Part shown: in pieces, positions 56,531 through 64,000 of the stretch
How positions within the stretch are numbered: position 1 is the stretch's first letter
Layout: every line of letters begins with the position of its first letter
Assembly: GCF_000835495.1 (NCBI RefSeq)
Contig: NW_015622543.1
Span: 930,001 to 994,000, forward strand
Origin: Cladophialophora immunda
Lineage: Eukaryota; Ascomycota; Eurotiomycetes; Chaetothyriales; Herpotrichiellaceae
DNA: 64,000 nt
Direction of reading: 5' to 3'
Position numbers and translations under genes: made by a program
Notes under the pieces: model-generated
Databases searched by the model: none
Told to the model about the DNA's origin: nothing
The model's input: only the letters and a program-made list of their open reading frames with translations

Positions 56531-57342
56531 TTGCAGACGCGAGCGGGAACTAGTCATGCATAAGAGGAGCCCCTCTGGACTGCTTAACAAGAACTAAGCC
56601 AGGCCGGAGACGCGGTCCAAGTTGTATCGCCGACCCCAAGGCCAAATGTCGGACAAGAGCCACGTCGTAAAAGCAGCATCAATCTACGACCTGTTTCTAG
56701 CAGTTTCATAGGGCTGCAAAGGGACTTGGTGCTTACCGCCCCATGCAAACCTGACTCAACATCAGCCTTCCCACTTCCAGCACTCTCGCCTATACAGCGA
56801 CCAATCACGCCTTGAAGCCTGGGGTTTGCTATGTGCCAGCGACGAAAGGGAGGAGCGGAAGGCCTGACTACCCTGTAAACTCTGCATTTGCTCTATAAAG
56901 AGCCGATAGTCAATGTCAATGCCCAGTCCAAAACATCTCCCTTCTCTTCTGCCACAAAAAAAAGTGAGCGTCGACCGTGGCCTATGCCATATACCTGGCC
57001 TCCGATCATATTGGACAAACCAAAGCATCTGTAAGCCTAGCCTTTCGCGGACGCAAATCCGGGTGATGCCATAATCACGTCGAGCCTAATTCTTCAGTCC
57101 AGACACATTCTGCCACCAGCTTGTCGCTCGCAAACACGGCTCGAGGCGAACCAAGCATCCACGGTCCTCGTGCTTCTGGCTGGCCCTCCAAGGTTGTGGA
57201 ATCTCGCATGAGCGTGCGAAGTGCTCGACCCCTCCGATTTGTCGACTGCAAGGTGCCTTGAGCTCGAGGACCAGTGCTGTCGTGGCACCACCGGAAGAAT
57301 TCTCTCAGCTCTCGTCGCGATTGCCCCTCTTTGATTGGCAGA
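56531..57342. promoter_or_regulatory. Promoter region of the bZIP gene
   Basis: 812 bp without convincing coding sequence. Minus-strand frames at 56584-57028 and 57075-57398 lack domains. Confidence 0.35.
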
Positions 57343-59220
57343 ATGTCAGACAAGTCGTCGTCGCCGTCGCCAAACTGGCTATCGAAGCTAAGGCGCACCC
57401 CGCGTGAGTCGATTTCTTTCCTTATGTTTCCGAGACGAGTGTGGCATTCCTGGGGAAAACCTCTTGGATGATGAGACAGTTAATCTCCATTCTATTCGAT
57501 CAATAATCAATCAACGTTGGCAAATTCCCAGCATTCCGAATCTACTCCTCTTCCCCAGCATCAGACTGTCCCCGGGGTCACCTTGGCCGCCAATCGTAAC
57601 TAATCTCTTTGACGCTATCCTAGAATCCAAGGCAGCTGAGAAGACGAACCTCTCGGAAAGTGGCGATCCTGAGGCCGATGCCAAAGCCAGACGGCGTGAG
57701 CAGGTTAGGCGTGCTCAGAGGTGAGGCCATTCTCTTATCGTCCACCATCAATACAGGAGGGAGCGACTCCCATGTATACCCTTGGCCAGTCCTGCGCCCG
57801 ACCGAGGCACACCCCCGGGAATCAGATATGTTATATGTCTAGATTAGCTAACCAGAGTCCGATCACGTCACTCGGACAATAGGACGCATCGAGATCGAAA
57901 GGCCACATATGTCAAGACACTGGAAGCCGAAGTGGCCAAACTTCGAGCTCGCGATTCGGCCCACGAAGCCCAACTCCAAGCGTGCCGCAACAGCATCCGC
58001 CGCCTGAAAGAACTGATCAGGTATCACAAGATCCCCTTGCCGCTGGATTTGGCATCAGACCCCCATATCCAGAGCCCGCAGGCCACCATCGAGCTGCTCG
58101 GCTTCCCGGACTCCCGGGCGCAGCAGATTCGCGCCCAGCTGCCCCCGGAGCCCGACTCGGGCTTTCTGGCCTTTCCCCCTCCTCTGCAGAATATATTAAC
58201 TTCCTCCGACCTCCCCTACAGCACCTTGCATTCCGGCTCTACGACTTCGTCCAGCGATCTGTTCTCGGGCCTGACCATCAGCGAGGCTCCCACCAGTCTC
58301 CACGCACCCAGCATCTACTCCCAAGCCGCGAGCACTGCTCCCCCGATCCCTCCCATCTCGACCCCCATGCAGCACCCACAAGGCCTCGGCGCGACGCAGG
58401 TGGGAGTCGACTTCGTGCTTGCGCTGGAGCACGTCTGTTTGGAACACCACGCCGCACATGCCACGGCCGACGACGGCTCGGGACACGAGATGATGCTCAT
58501 GTCTCCCATCATGTGGCATTCGCCCGCGCGCACCCAGCCCGCACAAACCGCCACATCCTCAACGCGACAACCCCCCGCGACCGCGACAGCCCCCTCTACA
58601 GGGTCCGGGCTGCCGAGCGGAACCAGATGGAGTGTCCCCGCCGTGGAGTTGGAAAAGCTGCTTGATTTCTCGGACAAGCTGTCGCTGGAGGGGGAGATCA
58701 CGCCCGTAGAAGCGTGGCAGCGGGTCCGCCAGCACCCGAACTTCGGGGACTTGACGCGGGACGGGCTCGAGGCGCTTAAAGCGACCTTGCTGCCCGAGGT
58801 GCATTGTTACGGGTGAGCCACTTTGTCTGTTTTTTTTTGTCTATTTCACTCGCTCTCTCTATTTCTTTCCCTGCCTCACCAAACCATTCGCTGTTTTCGA
58901 AAACCACTCTTAAAAACAAGCCAAATATGGACCTGTGTAAAGACATCTACCTATGATTATGCGGTCTATTGGCGCGAGAGGAGGGGCTGTATGTGCTGCG
59001 AAAAGGACGGGGGATGGGAGTGGGAGTTAATTCGATGAGAACCTGTTGTTGAACACCGCATTTTCCACCAAAGCTCTTGATGGGTTAATTCGTTTCTTGT
59101 CTTTGCCGCCTTAGCAGATTTGGCGCCGTCATCGACGAGGCCTATTTCGAGTCCCTCCTCCAACAAGCGCTCGGCACGGGGACCGGCACGGGCACAGGCA
59201 CAGGACCGGGTTCGCTGTAG
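57343..59220 (+). CDS. bZIP transcription factor
   Basis: A nuclear regulator of 396 residues. The exons are 57343-57403, 57624-57720, 57883-58812 and 59118-59220, all in phase. Joining exons 2 and 3 yields the basic region ARRREQVRRAQRTHRDRKATYV at about 42-63, of the Q-A-R fungal type. A heptad-rich coiled coil follows: TLEAEVAKLRARDSAHEAQ. The middle is Ser/Pro/Thr-rich. The conserved C-terminal block ELEKLLDFSDKLSLEGEITPVEAWQRVRQHPNF, then LPEVHCYGFGAVIDEAYFESLLQQAL across the last intron, matches a known family of filamentous-fungal bZIPs. The tail ends in a Gly-Thr repeat (GTGTGTGTGPGSL). The 219-bp intron 1 could hide another exon, since the 20-residue start is short. Confidence 0.85.
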
Positions 59221-60650
59221 AGAGATTGGAAGGAAGGAAAAGGCCAGCAGCAGCAGCGCGGCCGCGGCGTTCCCGGTCTCTGCGTCTGTTCGACCTGGTG
59301 GCGGCCCTAGCCTTGCCATGCGTGTACCAGAAACAGAAACAACCAGGCGGATATAAATGAGAGCGTTGTCCCCTGCGAACCCATACAAGGTAACCCCCCA
59401 ATGCCCTCTGACGCGCCTGCGTTGGATACACTCCACTCCTCATTCATGACATCCGCGATTCTGACCTTCCTTCCTGACCTAGACTGTCATCCACGCGTCC
59501 CGCGCCTCACTCAACCTGTCGAGAACAGAGGCGTCGAAGGTCCAGAAGGGCCGCTGTAAGGGGCAGGTGGAGCTGGGCACCTAGCACGACGGCGAGGCTG
59601 CATGTTGCATGTTGCATGGATGCGTGTGCCTGTGCGCCCCCCCAACCCCCGGGCTCGTTTGATCTCGTCATCATCAATCTACCAGCGGTGGGGATTCTGG
59701 CGGGTATGGACCGTGCTGATCCGGCCCACCAAGCGTCTGGGATGGTCTGGGATAGTCTGGGTGGATGGAATAGAGGGCAGGGGGTGGGAATTGCTTACAC
59801 TATCAGACTACCTGCCTACCAGACAGTAGACTACTCGTACAAACTACAGGCTGGATTGGACTGGCAGGACTGGACTAGACAGGATTGGTAGAATAGGATA
59901 ATCTTGAAGTTCTGAACCGACTAGAACAAAAGGAGTAAATTGTGTTTTTTCCACAATGGGAAAACCATGACCATCTCATGCTGGGGTGACGGGGCCGGGA
60001 ATTAGATCCAATTAGGTACTTCAAATCACCACTTTACAGTACTATAGAAGTAGAAGATTAGAAAGAGCTCGACTATTGCTTACAAGTACAGAAAATTGCA
60101 TCTGTTAGGTATCTACAAAGAAGTCAATCGTAAGGTCGTTGTACCCGGAGTGGTCACATCCAGGAAAGCCATTCGAGGGGCAGACGCACACGTAGTCTAT
60201 CAGAGTCTGATATGCTGGCATTTCATCCCCGAGAGCCGCGTCGATAAAACGCCAGCATATTCCCCGTCAAAGTGATCCAGGGACCGTAGATATACATATC
60301 GTCCGCCCTCTCTGATTGCCCACGCATTCCTTTGTGTTTATTCCTCGACTGTGCGGACTCGTAACCGCAGCGAGGTCTGGGTGTTGGTCTGCAGGAGGCG
60401 AAGAATCCATAACTCAGTAGCTCACTGATATGGTCATGGATGCTATGGTCCTTCGACGGATGGGTATATGCGAAATGGCGAATACGCAGTCGCTAACTGT
60501 TAGAATAATGTTCGGTCAATCACCCATTCAACACAGCTCATTTCCGTTCCATGTCTTTCTCTCGCGCCCCTAGAGCTTCCCCTGACACTGTCTGTGCTAT
60601 GTCTTCTCTTGTCCCCCTCCCTTCCCCCCCTTCGTCATCGGGCATCCATA

Positions 60651-60737
60651 CCGACCTACCTACACAGGCACCTAAGGACGTAGACAGGGACCTAGGTATC
60701 TACCTAGGTAGGTCCATAGGTCCAGAGGTACATTAGA
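60651..60737. repeat. CCTAGGTA/ACCTACC-type palindromic repeat cluster
   Basis: Repeated ACCTA, CCTAGGTA and TAGGTAGG words in both orientations within 90 bp, including the palindrome ACCTAGGTATCTACCTAGGT. Similar words occur near 1097-1112 and 35198-35207, always intergenic. Confidence 0.6.
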
Positions 60738-60828
60738 TAGGTAGGTAAATAGCACGATGCCAAAGTGAGTAATCCCTACGCACCGGCCCACATCCCCCAT
60801 CCCAACCCAAAGCCAGGCTTACATAGCC

Positions 60829-60874
60829 AGCATACACACACACAGACACACACACCGCCCCCCCCCCCCCCCCC
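60829..60874. repeat. CA dinucleotide repeat followed by C17 homopolymer
   Basis: Interrupted (CA)n from about 60829 to 60855, then CG and seventeen consecutive C at 60858-60874. Simple sequence, prone to length error. Confidence 0.85.
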
Positions 60875-62006
60875 AAAACTCCCGCCGCTCTTACAGCAGA
60901 CAAGTTCCATCTCCATCTCCATCTCCAGCTCCATCTTACATAACCTGGCGCGAGATATCCACCGGTGCCACCATGGGTGCAAGTAGAGCCCGCGAGCCCT
61001 TACATAATGGCGCGCGTGGGCGGCGGCTGTCCCCAAAGCAGATACACCTCATCCCTGCGCGTGCATGAGCCCACTGCCAACCTACTTGTACTACTTGTTA
61101 CCCCCCCACCGGCCCCTAAAAAAATGTCGAGACTCGGACGGGCATGGACAAGCGAGGGCGAGGGCGGACAGAGCAGGACAGAACAGAACAGAACAGAGAA
61201 GTTCGTCGGTGATGTGACGTGACTGTCGAACTTGGATTCGAACTCGAGTTGCCGACCGGGGCGAGGATGGATTCGGTATACTCGTACGATGCGGTCGGTG
61301 GGCGGGAAATTGGAATGTCAGTTTGTGTCGGTCCAAGGGACGGAGGATGTGTGGATGAATGGATACCTACATATATGTCCACCAGTGTCCGACATCTCCT
61401 CGGAGGCTCCCAAGTCCCCATCTCACTCGCAGCTCGTATTAAGGACGAGTGACGTCCCCTTTGGCGTCGACGAACATCGTTCTGTTGCAAATATCCATAA
61501 AAAAGGGCCTGTTGATTATTACTGTGCCCCAACGACCATCATCAACGACGAGTTGTCCGGCCATACAGGCCACGTAACCCGGGCACCGCTCTACGAGACA
61601 CTTTTGACGAGTCTGGCCCTCCAAATCAAATTCAGGGATATAGAAAGGTCACCGTCGACCAAGACATCGGAACTTCCTCACAGGTTATCATACAGGTTCC
61701 GCTGCAGGGACGCCACACCCGCATTTCGAGTGCCCTCACTGTTCACCCAGCCAACGCCGGAGCTCCGCTGATTCATTTCAGGGATCAAAAGGTTTCCATC
61801 CAAGATGCAAACAGAAGAAGAAACGTGCAGAAGCAGCAGCAGCAGCTTATTTCTGTCCAGACCCATCATATCCTTTCACAGACGCAAAGACTGTCACAAA
61901 TTCTCCTTCCGCCCCCTAGCTTTTGCATAAGATCCCTGGGGTCGGTCGTTTCTGAAACCAAGCAGATCTATCCAGATGTTTCCTCATCGTTCAACATGTC
62001 CGCTGT

Positions 62007-64000
62007 TCACATGTCCCATCCGTTGTTGACGCCCCCGCCCGGGGCGAATGGCCCCGTCATGTTCTCCCAAGTGGCAGAACCAAAGATATCCGCCACGTTA
62101 TAATCCATGTTGCCCCAAAACATGGGGTCCGAGTACTCTTGTATGTTCGTGTTGCTGCCATCGCCTCCCATGCCCGCCGACCCCGATTGCCCTGGGAGGT
62201 TCATGTTCATGGTTGATTGTGCAAAAGCCAAATCCTGTGGAGTGGCGTACACCGCGCTGCCGATGCCCGGGTTGAACTGTGGTTGAGTCGTCGGCTGTCC
62301 ACGGTCCCAATTCGAAAAGTCAAACGTGGAGAGAGTGCCCGTCGGGTTGGTGAGCGCCGAGGGATTACTGGGGTCGAACGTCGTCGAAGGTGTCCACGTT
62401 TGCGTGCTGTTGGGGGTAGACGCTTGATGTTTCAGTCGCGAATGAGAATTATTTCCCGTACCCGTCGAGATGTGCCCTTGGATCGGCGAACTGGTGGTGG
62501 ACTCGGCGACGGACGACTTCCGAGGACTTGCATCTTCATTGCCACTCGTCGTCCGCGGTCTCTTTCTCGATGGCTGATCGAATTCGACCGGCATACTCTG
62601 CGGTGATTGATCTGGCTTGGGGACGGTCAGGAAACCGTTGACCGAGGCCTTCCGTGACTGAATGTTGATGAGAAGCAGGCTCAGGACTTTGTGACAGTTT
62701 TGTACCGTGTACCATCGGATATTCATGCTTTCCAGCAGATGCAGGCACGCTTGCATGTCACTGAGCGCTCTAGCTTTGGCGTATTTGCCCAATTGGCAGG
62801 CGAAGGCGATGATGAGGCCAGACATCCACGCAGCAGATAGGAGACCAGGAAGAAACATGGATTGGCCGTGTTTCTTGTGCGCTCTCAGACCCGCCACGAT
62901 TCCCCGCGACGCTCGTATACAAACTTGCAGTCCATGTTGGAATTCAGGGGTTGATTGGTCAAGAGAAAGGCGGGGGCGGTTCACCAGAAGGAGCAGCCGG
63001 TGGTACAAGATCTTGAAAAAGCTTGCAAGATGTTGTTGGGCAGGAGGAAGATGGGATGAGTCGGAGCCATTGCCAACTGCATTTTGACCGTTGCTCGTGG
63101 AAGATGCGGTGTTCGCGGTCATGTCGCCAGATTCACGGTTGCTCCTCTCATGGCCCGCTTCCATCTCCCCACTCAAAAACCCGGGAAGATCATTCCACCA
63201 AGTCTCGATGTCGCTGGTAAGACGAAGAATTTGTTCGTGTTTGGGGAACCGGTGATTGATGCTTTTGTGAAAGACTTCAATGATCTGACCAGTCAACTTG
63301 CCCCATTGCACATAGGCCGTCAGGGCTGCCTCCCTCAATCTTTTTTCTTGTGCTTCAGGTCCTTCATTGTCGGATTGCGCCACGCGTGGGTCATCCGGGA
63401 CCGCCCGTGGAGGGGGCATGTGCATGCTCATGTCGCCATCCGGGTTGGGCATCAGGTCTCGCGCAAGGGCCTTGTGAAGTTCCGGTCCGGACAAGCATAC
63501 GTCAATGTCGTCGTCTTGAATCACGTTGGGGTCGCCAAGACTCAAATTACAATGTCGATCTAGAGCGTATGCCGACCAAAAGATCCGTTTGCGGATTTCG
63601 CAATCTTCGAGTGAAAATTGGGCATATCGCAGGGGACATCTGTGGAGACCAGCATGGTATATTAATTTGATGATAATGCCAGCAACTGTGCTGGCTTGGC
63701 GAATAGCCAAGGTAGCGGTGAGATAGAGTTCAGCCGCCAGGATGGCCTGAATAGTGGCCAGATCGTGGTCCATCGCAAGGCAACCCGCCACTCGACATAC
63801 GTCGGCGGTCGACTTGACGCGCGACTCCATGGGGAGATGGATATCGCTACGATCGAGAGATGCGATATTGATGATCAGCTGAAAGGTCAGCAGCTTCCGC
63901 AAGTCGGTAGGCCCGGGGCTGTCCTTGGTTGGTTTGGAAGGACGCCGCTGCGAAGCATATATTGTCTCCATGTCCTTGATAAAACTAGGCCCATGGAGAA
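62007..64000 (-). CDS. Zn2Cys6-type transcription factor, fungal_trans and C-terminal part (cut by right edge)
   Basis: The frame is open through the right edge, reading LHGPSFIKDMETIYAS, so the 5' part with the zinc cluster lies outside. About 664 residues are visible. The fungal_trans domain includes LLTFQLIINIASLDRSD, YLTATLAIRQASTVAGIIIKLIYHAGLHRCPLRYAQFS, EIRKRIFWSAYALDRHCNLSLGDPNVI and DDIDVCLSG, in the standard order. A second helical part, ASFFKILYHRLLLLVNRPRLSL, follows. The C-terminal 220 residues are Ser/Thr/Asn/Gln-rich with a basic patch, SRKRPRTTSG, that may be a nuclear signal. The protein ends GGVNNGWDM. No intron is seen in the visible part. Assignment to the zinc-cluster class is inferred from the domain, since the cluster itself is not in view. 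Confidence 0.87.
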   Translation of the reverse strand, partial: LHGPSFIKDMETIYASQRRPSKPTKDSPGPTDLRKLLTFQLIINIASLDRSDIHLPMESRVKSTADVCRVAGCLAMDHDLATIQAILAAELYLTATLAIRQASTVAGIIIKLIYHAGLHRCPLRYAQFSLEDCEIRKRIFWSAYALDRHCNLSLGDPNVIQDDDIDVCLSGPELHKALARDLMPNPDGDMSMHMPPPRAVPDDPRVAQSDNEGPEAQEKRLREAALTAYVQWGKLTGQIIEVFHKSINHRFPKHEQILRLTSDIETWWNDLPGFLSGEMEAGHERSNRESGDMTANTASSTSNGQNAVGNGSDSSHLPPAQQHLASFFKILYHRLLLLVNRPRLSLDQSTPEFQHGLQVCIRASRGIVAGLRAHKKHGQSMFLPGLLSAAWMSGLIIAFACQLGKYAKARALSDMQACLHLLESMNIRWYTVQNCHKVLSLLLINIQSRKASVNGFLTVPKPDQSPQSMPVEFDQPSRKRPRTTSGNEDASPRKSSVAESTTSSPIQGHISTGTGNNSHSRLKHQASTPNSTQTWTPSTTFDPSNPSALTNPTGTLSTFDFSNWDRGQPTTQPQFNPGIGSAVYATPQDLAFAQSTMNMNLPGQSGSAGMGGDGSNTNIQEYSDPMFWGNMDYNVADIFGSATWENMTGPFAPGGGVNNGWDM

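Larger units (their letters stand above)
59221..62006. other. Long convergent intergenic region with simple repeats
   Basis: 2.8 kb between the bZIP gene and the regulator at the right edge. Contains degenerate CTGGACTGG-type repeats near 59845-59885, CCTAGGTA-type palindromic repeats at 60651-60737, a CA-repeat/C17 tract and CATCTC repeats near 60907-60933. No domain-bearing frame; those at 61116-61771 overlap in opposite strands and look accidental. Confidence 0.4.

Noticed and set aside
57982..58665. 227-codon plus-strand open frame within the bZIP gene
   Set aside because: Out-of-frame shadow of bZIP exon 3, which carries the recognised C-terminal block.
1..64000. Secondary-metabolite cluster
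   Set aside because: Regulators, MFS transporters and a GMC oxidoreductase are present, but no PKS, NRPS, terpene synthase, DMATS or other backbone gene was found.
1..64000. tRNA, rRNA or CRISPR array
   Set aside because: No cloverleaf with a TTC-loop box, no rRNA sequence and no regularly spaced repeat-spacer units were seen by eye; a covariance-model scan would be decisive.

Overview
The window is nuclear DNA of a filamentous ascomycete (Pezizomycotina). The evidence is many short GT-AG introns (mostly 50-120 bp) with CTRAC/CTAAC-type branch points, a high density of Zn2Cys6 and other fungal transcription-factor genes, fungal forms of core genes (fused-type Npt1, ER glucosidase II alpha, Ndk1, an Atg37-like acyl-CoA-binding protein), and no bacterial operon structure. 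The content fits Eurotiomycetes, perhaps black yeasts (Chaetothyriales), but the order is a guess. I modelled 27 loci by joining exons at splice sites that keep the reading frame. Both edge genes are cut by the window.

Left part (1-7 kb): a partial GMC oxidoreductase diverges from an Fcy-type purine/cytosine permease. These are followed by nicotinate phosphoribosyltransferase and, convergently, a stand-alone class I PurE (AIR carboxylase) gene. A free PurE is unusual because fungi normally carry PurE fused in Ade2.

7-16 kb is a run of three regulators: a Zn2Cys6 factor and a C2H2 factor diverging from a 484-bp spacer, then a second Zn2Cys6 factor. 16.7-21.7 kb holds an F-box gene interrupted by an in-frame TGA, a possible very small mitochondrial-type gene, an Atg37/ACBD5-like pexophagy receptor and a DUF2237 protein. 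22.6-33.4 kb is a transport/catabolism block. It has a DHA1 drug-type MFS exporter, a nine-exon MFS sugar porter, a divergent eight-exon sulfatase with no signal peptide, and a regulator with two complete Zn2Cys6 clusters in tandem.

34-48 kb is sparser. It holds a secreted unknown protein, a compact 99-bp inverted-repeat element, a small Zn2Cys6 regulator with a 14-nt exon inside its zinc cluster and about 5 kb of apparently non-coding DNA upstream, a PQ-loop membrane protein, and a Kre9/Knh1-like Ser/Thr-rich single-pass surface protein. 48.6-55.7 kb is housekeeping: ER glucosidase II alpha diverging from nucleoside diphosphate kinase, a mitochondrial Mrx11-like protein and an intact F-box protein. 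56-64 kb holds a small tail-anchored-like protein, a bZIP factor and the C-terminal part of another Zn2Cys6-type regulator running off the right edge.

I see no PKS/NRPS backbone gene, tRNA, rRNA, CRISPR array or complete autonomous transposon. The points most worth a second look are the tandem zinc-cluster regulator, the sulfatase/sugar-porter pair, the free PurE, the interrupted F-box gene and the MITE-like palindrome.
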